A DNA stretch of 58,348 nt, taken from the NCBI GenBank assembly GCA_011525785.1, contig WYBT01000023.1, positions 1-58,348 on the forward strand. The letters are read 5' to 3'. Below the pieces are notes generated by a model. The model was not told where the DNA came from, made no database searches, and saw only the letters and a list, made by a program, of their open reading frames with translations. The translations under genes were made by a program, and so were the position numbers. Positions 1-8,183 of the stretch are shown here, one piece after another; the stretch's first letter is position 1, and every line of letters begins with the position of its first letter. Origin of the DNA: Planctomycetaceae bacterium (GTDB lineage: Bacteria; Planctomycetota; UBA1135; GCA-002686595).

Positions 1-31
1 CCGCCAATGCACAATCGACGCTGGCCAAGCC

Positions 32-81
32 GCCTTCGGCCGCTGGGCATGTTGAGTGGTAGCGCGGGCAGGATTCGAACC
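32..81. repeat. 50-bp direct repeat, copy 1
   Basis: These 50 bases are identical to 162-211, offset by exactly 130 bp. The repeated block holds one arm of the terminator stem found at copy 2, followed by the last 25 bases of the initiator tRNA gene in minus orientation. Similarity is patchy to the left of base 32 and stops abruptly after base 81, in the middle of the T arm. Confidence 0.9.
57..81 (-). pseudogene. 3'-terminal fragment of the initiator tRNA
   Basis: On the minus strand this is an exact copy of the last 25 nucleotides of the tRNA at 187-263: part of the T arm, the 3' acceptor strand and the encoded CCA. The rest of the tRNA (anticodon and D arms) is absent. Beyond it lies a perfect 10-bp inverted repeat (84-93 with 97-106) unrelated to tRNA. 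The fragment cannot fold as a tRNA. It is either a tandem-duplication relic or an attachment-site-like scar. Confidence 0.7.
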
Positions 82-83
82 CC

Positions 84-106
84 GCGCGCACGCGCAGCGT
101 GCGCGC
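84..106. other. perfect 10-bp inverted repeat next to the tRNA fragment
   Basis: Bases 84-93 pair perfectly with 97-106 around a 3-nt loop. The hairpin starts where homology to the tRNA ends. No T-run follows on either strand, so a terminator role is unlikely. It may be a recombination junction or simple GC-rich structure. Confidence 0.4.
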
Positions 107-140
107 CCACCACCAGCGCAGGTAAGAATCCTGCCGGCGC

Positions 141-183
141 GAAAACGAAACATGCCCAGCGGCCTTCGGCCGCTGGGCATGTT
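141..183 (-). terminator. Rho-independent terminator after the initiator tRNA
   Basis: On the minus strand, 3 bp past the tRNA 3' end, bases 183-168 pair perfectly with 164-149 (16 bp) around a 3-nt loop. A T-rich stretch follows (complement of 141-150, reading TTTCGTTTTC). It is the strongest terminator in the window and marks the 3' end of the tRNA transcript, and possibly of the whole pssA-to-tRNA run. Confidence 0.85.
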
Positions 184-211
184 GAGTGGTAGCGCGGGCA
201 GGATTCGAACC
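162..211. repeat. 50-bp direct repeat, copy 2
   Basis: Second, functional-context copy of the repeat at 32-81. It covers the promoter-proximal arm of the terminator stem and the last 25 nt of the intact initiator tRNA. Confidence 0.9.
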
Positions 212-263
212 TGCGACCTCCGGGTTATGAGCCCGACGAGCTGCCAGACTGCTCCACCGCGCG
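187..263 (-). tRNA. initiator tRNA-fMet (CAT anticodon)
   Basis: The minus strand folds as a 77-nt cloverleaf with an encoded 3' CCA. The anticodon loop reads CTCATAA, giving anticodon CAT. Two hallmarks mark it as the initiator rather than elongator Met or Ile2: position 1 (C) does not pair with position 72 (T), and the anticodon stem holds three consecutive G-C pairs (GGG/CCC) next to the loop. The gene starts 38 bp after the aroK stop, on the same strand, and is followed by a strong terminator. Confidence 0.95.
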
Positions 264-301
264 ATTGAGGGGCGGGAGGATAAGGCCGGGCGTGCTCGGG
301 A

Positions 302-874
302 TCAAGGTCCGTTTGTTTCCTGGCTGCTGAGCCTCGCCAACTTCGCGCGCAGCATCTGCACCAGTTCCGGAGGTGTTCGCCGGTCGCAGTCGAGCACGAC
401 GTCAGCGACCTCGGCGTACCAGGGCGCGCGGCGCAGGGCGATGCTCTCCAGCTCGCGCGCCGGGTCCAGTTCGGTCAGCGCGGGACGCTCGTTGGGGGCG
501 CGTGCGAGCCGTTCGAGCAACACGTCGGGTGCTTCGCGCAGCCACACGACGCGCGCAGCTTCGCGCAGCCGCTGGCGATTTCCAGCGCGCTCGACCGCAC
601 CGCCGCCGGTGGCGATCACGCGCGGCGCCCGATCGGCCAGCACGCGCTCGAGCTCCGCCGCCTCGCGCTCGCGGAAGGCCTCCCAGCCGTGCTCGCGAAT
701 CCACTCGGCGAGACTCGGCGCGTGGTGGGCGCAGCAATCGGTCTGGAGCGCGAAGCGCACGCACTCGTCCAGATCGACGAAGCCGACGCCCAGTTCGCGC
801 GCCAGCAGCGCCCCCAGCGTGCTCTTGCCGACGGCGCGCAGTCCGACGAGGGCGATGGGTGCGCGCTCGCTCAA
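302..874 (-). CDS. aroK: shikimate kinase
   Basis: Phosphorylates shikimate at the 3-OH with ATP in chorismate synthesis in the cytoplasm. The 190-residue product has a P-loop GLRAVGKST (residues 11-19), the Mg/shikimate motif DLD (34-36), the GGG shikimate-binding turn in ATGGGA, and an ERP lid sequence, as expected for AroK/AroL. No ATG is well placed. A TTG at 874 has GGAG eight bases upstream, lies two bases after the aroDE stop and starts five residues before the first beta-strand, so it is the preferred start. An open frame runs upstream through aroDE but is an out-of-frame shadow. With aroDE it covers three steps of the pathway. Confidence 0.9.
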   Translation of the reverse strand: MSERAPIALVGLRAVGKSTLGALLARELGVGFVDLDECVRFALQTDCCAHHAPSLAEWIREHGWEAFREREAAELERVLADRAPRVIATGGGAVERAGNRQRLREAARVVWLREAPDVLLERLARAPNERPALTELDPARELESIALRRAPWYAEVADVVLDCDRRTPPELVQMLRAKLARLSSQETNGP

Positions 875-876
875 GC

Positions 877-2412
877 TCAGCGCTCCGCCAGCGCGTGTTC
901 GAAGGCCTTGCGCATGAGCGCTTCGTCGGGCTCGTGCTGCGTGAACTGCCGGAACTGGACCTGGGCCTGGCGCACAAACCACTCGGCGCCGGGAACCGCA
1001 GTGCAACCGCGCGCCATGGCGGCGGCCAAGAGCGGCGTCTTCAAGGGGCGGTAGACCGCGTCCAAGACCAGCGCGCCCTCGCGCAACTCGTGCGCTTCCA
1101 GCACGCGCGCGTCGGGTTGCGCGAGCGAGCCCGCGGGCGTGGCGTGGACCAAGATGTCGTACTCGACCTGGGCCCGCGCGGCCCATGCGACGCTCGCGCA
1201 CGACAGCTCGCGCGCGCACTGCTGCGCCTGCTCAGCGCGTCGAGCGCAGAGGCTGACGCGCCCGCCGCGCGTGAGCACGGCGCGGGCTGCCGCGCGCGCC
1301 GCGCCACCCGCGCCGAGCACGAGCGCGTGAACTCCGGCGAGTGGCGCCCCCATCGCCAGCGTCGGTTTGCCGCGGCGCTCGAGGTGGTAGCGCCACGCGC
1401 GCTCGAGCGTCTCCCCCACCCCGACGACGTCGGTGTTGCTGGCGCGCCATCCCGCGCCGTCGCGCACCAACGTGTTGGCGGCGTGCGTCGCGTGCGCGTC
1501 CTCGTCGCGCGACTTGGCGCACTTGAAGGCCGCGAGCTTGTGCGGCGCTGTGACCGAGAAGCCGCGGAAGTGCGGGTCGTCGACCAACGCCATGAAGCGC
1601 TCGAAGTCGTGCACTTCCAGCGCGACGTACAGCGCGTCGAGGCGCGCGCCCTTGAGCGCCATGTCGTGGACACGCGGGCTGAGCGAGTGCGCTACGGGAG
1701 CCCCGACCACGCCGAATACCGCGGTCGAGTCGCCGCCGCCGCCAGGCGGGAGCACGGCGCGCAGGTCGTTGACCCGCAGCTGGCCGGGCGCTGTCAGCGG
1801 GGCGACGGGCTCGCCGGGGACGATCGCCGGAGCGGCGTAGGTGAAGGGCGAGCCGAAGATGCGGCACAGCAGTCGCGAGAACGAACCCGCGGGGCCTGAG
1901 GAAAACGCGATCATCCCGCCGCGCGCGCGGCGCAGGTGCGCCAGCAGCTCGAGCGCGTCCTCCGCGCATTGCGCGTGGGCGACCAGCTTGATCAGGTCGC
2001 CCTCGTACATGACGTTGCGAACCTCGTCCTCGAACTCGGCGAGGTCGGCTGGCGTGCTCTCGAAGTCGTGGCGCGAGACGATGCGGTGGCACTTGGAGGG
2101 CGCGAGTTCGCCCAGTTCGAGCGAGGCGCTCCAGTCGACGTCCACGAAGCTCGCTCCCGCGCGCGCCGCGCAGCGCAGCAGGTCCAACTGCTCGTCGAGG
2201 TCGCCGCGAAAACCGCCGCCCTCCTCCGGACGGCGCGCCGCGACGATCACGGGCTTGCGCAGGCTGGCGATCAGCTCGCGCAGCGCGGACTCGCCCGGGT
2301 TGCCGATTTCGTCGAGGCGCAGCTCGATCAGATCGGAGAGCGGGACCTGTCGCAGCGCCTGGCGCGCGAGGCGGTCGAACGACGACGCGAGGTGGGAGAC
2401 GACGATGGCCAT
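877..2412 (-). CDS. aroDE: bifunctional 3-dehydroquinate dehydratase / shikimate dehydrogenase
   Basis: A 511-residue fusion catalysing two successive shikimate-pathway steps. Residues 1-215 are a type I dehydroquinase: ELRLD near 30, catalytic His115 in SRHDF and Schiff-base Lys142 in DLIKL. Residues 230-511 are an NADP-dependent shikimate dehydrogenase: SLSP substrate loop (243-246), Lys292 in TAPHK, NTLV at 313, Asp328 in NTD and a GAGGAAR dinucleotide-binding loop. This architecture is known from plants, chlamydiae and some Planctomycetota. ATG at 2412 puts the first beta-strand at residue 2. An in-frame ATG at 2583 would add a 57-residue Arg/Ala-rich leader that looks non-coding. aroK follows within 2 bp, so the pair is surely cotranscribed. 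Confidence 0.92.
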   Translation of the reverse strand: MAIVVSHLASSFDRLARQALRQVPLSDLIELRLDEIGNPGESALRELIASLRKPVIVAARRPEEGGGFRGDLDEQLDLLRCAARAGASFVDVDWSASLELGELAPSKCHRIVSRHDFESTPADLAEFEDEVRNVMYEGDLIKLVAHAQCAEDALELLAHLRRARGGMIAFSSGPAGSFSRLLCRIFGSPFTYAAPAIVPGEPVAPLTAPGQLRVNDLRAVLPPGGGGDSTAVFGVVGAPVAHSLSPRVHDMALKGARLDALYVALEVHDFERFMALVDDPHFRGFSVTAPHKLAAFKCAKSRDEDAHATHAANTLVRDGAGWRASNTDVVGVGETLERAWRYHLERRGKPTLAMGAPLAGVHALVLGAGGAARAAARAVLTRGGRVSLCARRAEQAQQCARELSCASVAWAARAQVEYDILVHATPAGSLAQPDARVLEAHELREGALVLDAVYRPLKTPLLAAAMARGCTAVPGAEWFVRQAQVQFRQFTQHEPDEALMRKAFEHALAER

Positions 2413-2587
2413 GGCGCGGCCCGGAAGCGTAACTCCGCGCACCCTCGTCGCAGGCGCAGTGCATTGCACTCGTGCGGGCGACGCGCCCTCGAGCGCGGAG
2501 CTTGCCTGCGCGCTGCGCGCGCGGCGCCTGCCGATGGCCTGGAGGGCGAGTCGTTCGGTCGCGCCGCCGGCCGGAGAGGCCAACGCC

Positions 2588-3025
2588 TCAAGGCGCGTCG
2601 AACTCGTGGTAGTCGAGGTCGTCGAAGCGCGCCGCCACGTAGCCCTCGCGCTGGGATGCGACCAGCTCGGCCTCGTAGGCCTCGACGATCAGGCGCTGCA
2701 GGTGGTCGCGCCCGTCTTGATGGATCGGGTGGGCGATGTCCGCGTACAGCCGCACCCGGCCGCGCTCGTCAGCCGCGCCGCGCTGGTCTCGCAGACGCCG
2801 TCCGCAGTCGTTGCAGTGACGCGCGCGCAGCGGGTTCTTGCAGGAGCACTGCGGACAGCGGTCGTGCAACTTGCGGCTGGGCATCGCCACGAACAGGCCC
2901 TTGCCGCCTTCGATGATCTTGATGTCGCGTACGACCAGCTCGCCGTCGATGGTGATCGAGGCGAAGCCGCGCAACTTGTCCTGTGGGTCGCCGACGAGCT
3001 TGATGCGGATCTCGGTGATGTTCAT
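2588..3025 (-). CDS. spoVG: SpoVG-family nucleic-acid-binding protein with inserted zinc ribbon
   Basis: Residues 1-55 match the SpoVG core (start MNITEIRIKL, then FASITIDGELVVRDIKI and AMPSRK), and DIAHPIH (97-103) continues it. SpoVG proteins bind DNA or RNA and act as regulators. Between the two core halves sits an extra segment of about 35 residues holding Cys57-x2-Cys60 and Cys71-x2-Cys74, a four-cysteine zinc ribbon, plus Cys62. At 145 residues the protein is longer than typical SpoVG (about 85-100). The ATG at 3025 matches the family N-terminus. It lies 79 bp downstream of ispE, echoing the Bacillus order ispE...spoVG. An ATG at 3181 would only add a low-complexity leader. Confidence 0.85.
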   Translation of the reverse strand: MNITEIRIKLVGDPQDKLRGFASITIDGELVVRDIKIIEGGKGLFVAMPSRKLHDRCPQCSCKNPLRARHCNDCGRRLRDQRGAADERGRVRLYADIAHPIHQDGRDHLQRLIVEAYEAELVASQREGYVAARFDDLDYHEFDAP

Positions 3026-3104
3026 CGCGAGGAACTCCGGAACGGACCCCGGGAAGGGGGTGAACGGCGCGGGAAAAGGCCCCGGCCGCAGGCAAGGGCA
3101 AAAA

Positions 3105-4061
3105 TCAGGCCCGCAGCATGGGGGCGCAGACCCACACGCCGCGCGGCTCGAGCCCGGCGCGCGCCAGGGCGGCGAGCGCACGCTGCTTCAATTGCTCCGC
3201 CTGGGCGCGAGAAGGACGCAAACTGAAGAAGGACGACCCGCTTCCGCTCAGACAGAAGCGCCCGCCGCCCGATCCGCCGTCCAACGCGGCGAGCACGGCC
3301 CGCCAGCGCTCCAGGGCCGGAACGGCGGCGCAGGCGGCCTCCTCGAGGCGGTTGAAGCACGGCAAGTCGGCCGGCCAGGCCCCCGGTCGCGATGTCGCGA
3401 AATTGAAACACTCCGGCACACTACGGCGGGAAGCAGCCCAGGACAACGGGCTCTCCAGCCGCGCATAGACCAGCGCCGTTGGCGCGCCCGAATCGGGCGT
3501 CACGACCAGCGCGGCGAGGTCGGCGGGCGCGGGAGCGAGGGGCTCGACCCGCTCGCCCCGACCGGAGCACAGCGCCAGCCCGGATGTTGCGGCCCTGCGA
3601 AAGAAGACGCAATCCGAGCCCAAAGCCGCCAGGGCGGCGCAGGCTTCCTCCTCGCTGCAGTGCAGCTGGAAGACCGACTCCACCGCGGCGAACGCCGCTG
3701 CGGCATCCGAGCTGGCGCCGCCCAGTCCGGCCTGCGAGGGCACGTGCTTCTCGAGTTCGAGCAGCACGCCCTCGCCCGGCGCCGCAGCGCCCTTGCTGCG
3801 AGCGAGCGCCAGTGCGGCCAACGCGCCGCGCACCGCGAGATTGCGCTCGTCGCTCGGCACGTCCGGGCTGGCCTGCGGTCCGCTGAGCGTGCAGCTCACG
3901 CCTGATCGCGACGAGCGACGCGCCCGAACGCGGTCGGCCAGGTCGAGCGCCAGCATGACCGTCTCGAGCTCGTGGTAGCCGTCGGGACGGCGCGCGAGCA
4001 CCTCGAGGAACAAGTTGACCTTGGCCGGCGCTGCGCGCTCGACCCATCCCTCGCGGCTCAA
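3105..4061 (-). CDS. ispE: 4-diphosphocytidyl-2-C-methyl-D-erythritol kinase
   Basis: GHMP-family kinase that phosphorylates CDP-methylerythritol in the MEP isoprenoid pathway. The N-terminal APAKVNLFLEV strand, the GHMP phosphate loop PSQAGLGGASSDAAAA and the C-terminal SGSGSSFF motif are all present. Length is 318 residues, slightly above the usual 280-300 because of Ala-rich loops. The start is a TTG at 4061 that overlaps the folK-panC stop as TTGA and has GAGGG six bases upstream, so translation is probably coupled. No in-frame ATG precedes the conserved region. Confidence 0.88.
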   Translation of the reverse strand: MSREGWVERAAPAKVNLFLEVLARRPDGYHELETVMLALDLADRVRARRSSRSGVSCTLSGPQASPDVPSDERNLAVRGALAALALARSKGAAAPGEGVLLELEKHVPSQAGLGGASSDAAAAFAAVESVFQLHCSEEEACAALAALGSDCVFFRRAATSGLALCSGRGERVEPLAPAPADLAALVVTPDSGAPTALVYARLESPLSWAASRRSVPECFNFATSRPGAWPADLPCFNRLEEAACAAVPALERWRAVLAALDGGSGGGRFCLSGSGSSFFSLRPSRAQAEQLKQRALAALARAGLEPRGVWVCAPMLRA

Positions 4062-5449
4062 GGCGCGCCCTCGGCGCCGGAGTCGAGCCGCAGGTTGTCG
4101 ATCAGGCGCACAGCGCCCGCTCGCGCGGCGATCAACGCGCGTGCGCGCTCGAGCGGAGCTTGCGGCGCGTGCTCGCTCCAGGCCAGCGGATCGCGCACTT
4201 GCGCGTACTCGACCTCGAGCCCGCTCTCGGCCAGCGCCGCGCGCATCACGCGCTCGAGCTCCGCGGCCCGGCGCTCGCCGGACTCGCGCCAGCTGCGGCG
4301 TGCGGCGGTGAGCGCCGCGAAGATCGCCGGCGCGCGGCGCCGCGCCTCCGGATCGAGCAGAGCATTGCGCGAAGAGCGCGCGAGGCCGTCGGGTTCGCGC
4401 TCCGTGGGACAGACGACGATCTGCGGCGCGCCGCGGCGGCGCGCGATCTCGCGCACGACCAGCGTCTGCTGGAAGTCCTTCTCGCCGAAGTACGCGCGCG
4501 TCGGCTCGACCCACTCGAACAGCCGCGTGACGATCGTGGCCACGCCGTCGAAGTGTCCCGGTCGGAACGCGCCTTCGAGGCCCAGCGCGGCAGGACCGGC
4601 GGCCACGGTCGCGATGCGCTCGCGCTGTCCCTGCGCTTCGGGAAAGAACTCCCACAGCGTGCCGCTGAACACCATGTCCGCGCCGGCGCCGCCGACCGCG
4701 CGCGCGTCCGCCGCGAAATCGCGCGGGTAGCGCTCGAAATCGCGCGGGTCGTCGAACTGCAGCGGGTTGACGAACACGCTGACGCACACGAGCTCGTTCT
4801 CGGCGCGCGCGCGGCGCACCAGCGCCAGGTGTCCGTCGTGCAGCGCCCCCATCGTGGGAACGAAGCCGGTGCTCGCGCCCAGCGCGCGACGTTCGCGCAG
4901 CCACTGGCTGGCAGCCTGCGGGGAAGAGCAGATCGCGGTCACGGCCGGCGCAGCATGCCCGCCGGACTGTGCGTTGCAAGCTCGGCGCAGGTGCGCGAGT
5001 TGTTCCGCCACGCTGCGACCGCAGTGCACCAGGCGCAGATCGCGAGCGAGCTGGGCCAAGGGCGCCAGGACGAACTCGCGCTCCTCCAGGCGCGGGTGCG
5101 GCAACGTCAACTCAGGAGTGCGCCGCGTGAGCTCGCCGAACAGCAGCAGATCCAGATCGAGCGTGCGCGGGCCGTTGGGCACGCCGCGCTCGCGGCCGTG
5201 CTCCGACTCGATGCGCTGGAGCTCGAGCAGCAGCGCTTCGGGTGAGAGCTCGCACTCCAGTTCGGCCACAGCGTTCAGGAAGCGCGGCTGGTCGACCGGT
5301 CCGCCCACGGGCGCGGTGTCGAAGACGTCGGAGACTGCGCGCACGCGCACGCCGCGCGTGGCAGCCAGGCAGCGCAGGGCCGACGCGAAGGTCGCTTCGC
5401 GATCGCCGAGGTTGGCGCCGAGCGCCACGAAGACGCGGATCGAGCTCAC
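4058..5449 (-). CDS. fused folate/pantothenate enzyme: HPPK-PanC (FolK-PanC)
   Basis: One uninterrupted 463-codon frame joins two enzymes of different vitamin pathways. Residues 1-155 are 6-hydroxymethyl-7,8-dihydropterin pyrophosphokinase, with GANLGDR and the signature GPRTLDLDLLLFG (93-105). After an Ala/Gly linker (156-170), residues 171-463 are pantoate--beta-alanine ligase: PTMGALHDGH (198-207), SVFVNPLQF, YFGEKDFQQ and LARSSRN. Both halves are full length with key motifs intact. The start is GTG at 5449, 21 bp after pssA. An in-frame GTG at 4942 could allow separate PanC translation, but no stop separates the parts. A sequencing error that removed a stop cannot be excluded. Confidence 0.88.
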   Translation of the reverse strand: MSSIRVFVALGANLGDREATFASALRCLAATRGVRVRAVSDVFDTAPVGGPVDQPRFLNAVAELECELSPEALLLELQRIESEHGRERGVPNGPRTLDLDLLLFGELTRRTPELTLPHPRLEEREFVLAPLAQLARDLRLVHCGRSVAEQLAHLRRACNAQSGGHAAPAVTAICSSPQAASQWLRERRALGASTGFVPTMGALHDGHLALVRRARAENELVCVSVFVNPLQFDDPRDFERYPRDFAADARAVGGAGADMVFSGTLWEFFPEAQGQRERIATVAAGPAALGLEGAFRPGHFDGVATIVTRLFEWVEPTRAYFGEKDFQQTLVVREIARRRGAPQIVVCPTEREPDGLARSSRNALLDPEARRRAPAIFAALTAARRSWRESGERRAAELERVMRAALAESGLEVEYAQVRDPLAWSEHAPQAPLERARALIAARAGAVRLIDNLRLDSGAEGAP

Positions 5450-5470
5450 GGGCGCTCTCGAGGCCTCTCG

Positions 5471-6340
5471 CTAGCCCGCTGGCGGCGGAACGCTGGCCGC
5501 GGCCTTGCGCCCGCCGAACAGGCGGCGCACCAAGCCCGAGAGCACGAAGCCCTGCGCGCTGAGGAACAGCACCGGAATGGGCGCGGCGAACAGGAGGAAC
5601 GCGCCGAACACGAGATACACGAGCGTGAAGAAGCTGCCCTTGCGAGTCAGCGCCGCGATCGCGTGCGGGTAACGCACGCGGCTCACCATCAAGAAGCCCA
5701 GGAACGGCAAGAGCACGGCGATCGCCGGCAACACCCAGGCTGGAACGCTCTCGACTCGGATCTCGGGCGCCAGCGCGAACAGTCGGCCCAGCGGAGTCGG
5801 CGAACCGTCGTCGACCTCCAGCTCGGGGCGGCGCAGCGTGAGGTACATCAGCAGCGTCGAGACCACGGCGGCGGCGGCGGCGGGCGACGGCAGTCCGCGG
5901 AACTCGGCGTGCGCTTTCTCGTCGGTGTTGGTCTCGAGGTTGAAGCGCGCCAGGCGCAGCACGGCCATTAGCGCGAAGGACGCGCAGGCGATGAAGTGCA
6001 GACGCGGGTTGCCCTGGTAGCCCAGCAGCGGCCCCTCGTGCTCCACGAGCACTTTGGTGATCAGCGCCGGCGCGCAGCCGAAGGTGATCGCGTCGGAGAA
6101 CGAATCGAGCTGGGCGCCGAACTGGCTCGCGCCGCCGGTCATGCGCGCGACCTTGCCGTCGAGCGCGTCGAACACCATGCCCAGGAAGATCAACAGGCAC
6201 GCGGTCTCGAGCTTGGCGTAGAACAACGCCGGGGCGCCGTTGGACAGGACCAGCGCGTCGATCGCCTTGGAGATCGCGAGCAAGCCGCAGAAGGCGTTGC
6301 CCAAGGTCAGCAAGTTGGGCAGTGCGGAGATGCGACGCAT
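5471..6340 (-). CDS. pssA: CDP-diacylglycerol--serine O-phosphatidyltransferase
   Basis: Integral membrane enzyme making phosphatidylserine, precursor of phosphatidylethanolamine. The full CDP-alcohol phosphatidyltransferase signature is visible: DALDGKVAR, then after a gap GAQLDSFSD. It begins with MRRISALPNLLTLGN, typical of PssA, and carries several hydrophobic helices (for example residues 95-115 and 230-265). ATG at 6340 is chosen because the in-frame sequence upstream to 6562 is low-complexity and would run into the divergent enolase gene. It is the first gene of the minus-strand run ending at the tRNA. A TATGCT (6361-6356) is a possible -10 element. Confidence 0.88.
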   Translation of the reverse strand: MRRISALPNLLTLGNAFCGLLAISKAIDALVLSNGAPALFYAKLETACLLIFLGMVFDALDGKVARMTGGASQFGAQLDSFSDAITFGCAPALITKVLVEHEGPLLGYQGNPRLHFIACASFALMAVLRLARFNLETNTDEKAHAEFRGLPSPAAAAAVVSTLLMYLTLRRPELEVDDGSPTPLGRLFALAPEIRVESVPAWVLPAIAVLLPFLGFLMVSRVRYPHAIAALTRKGSFFTLVYLVFGAFLLFAAPIPVLFLSAQGFVLSGLVRRLFGGRKAAASVPPPAG

Positions 6341-6362
6341 GGCGGCGGGCGCGCCAGCATAG

Positions 6363-7697
<1,335 letters not shown>

Positions 7698-7707
7698 GCC
7701 TGCTCCC

Positions 7708-8175
7708 ATGACCGCCGCGCTCGAACCCCGCTCCGGGCTGCTGCGCCAGTGCGTGGCGTGGTCGGGCGTCGCGCTCGCACTCGCGCTGCTCGCTCAGGTG
7801 GCCTGGCTCGGCTTGCGCCCGGCCGTCGCCGAGCGCCGTCGCCTGGCCGAAGCCGAGCAGCAATTGCGCGCGCGCGTCGAGCGCGAGGAGCGCGAAGCGG
7901 CCGAGCTCGAGCGGGTCGAGCGCGCCCAGAACGATCCGATCTTCCTGGAGCGCGAGAGGCGCGCGCTGCGCTCCGACACGCCGCGCGCCTCCGATTCCAA
8001 CGAGGCCGACTCGACCGAGGCTCCGGATGGCGCCGCGTCCAACGATCCGTCGCGTCCGTCGACGGGCAGCGGCGCCGGTGACGCCGCAGTTCCGCCGCCG
8101 GGCGGCGCGGCGGACTCCCGTTCGGACGCACCGCCGCCGGCGCCGGGCTCGAACGCGCCGACGCAGGATCGCTGA
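7708..8175 (+). CDS. FtsB/DivIC-like septum formation initiator protein
   Basis: A 155-residue single-pass membrane protein. It has a short cytoplasmic N-terminus, one transmembrane helix (about 16-36), an Arg/Glu-rich coiled coil (40-73) and the NDPIFLERERR stretch (75-85), which matches the D-P-x-x-x-E-x-x-A/R motif closing the FtsB/DivIC helix. Known homologues bridge FtsL and FtsQ in the divisome. Residues 90-155 are a Ser/Pro/Gly/Asp-rich, probably disordered tail. Location right after eno supports the call, since ftsB/divIC commonly sits there. Sequence identity is too low to choose FtsB over DivIC. Confidence 0.7.
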   Translation: MTAALEPRSGLLRQCVAWSGVALALALLAQVAWLGLRPAVAERRRLAEAEQQLRARVEREEREAAELERVERAQNDPIFLERERRALRSDTPRASDSNEADSTEAPDGAASNDPSRPSTGSGAGDAAVPPPGGAADSRSDAPPPAPGSNAPTQDR

Positions 8176-8183
8176 GCGCGGCG

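Noticed and set aside
2413..2583. 57-residue N-terminal extension of AroDE
   Set aside because: The ATG at 2583 would add Arg/Ala-rich sequence with no similarity to a transit or fold element; the family N-terminus fits the ATG at 2412.
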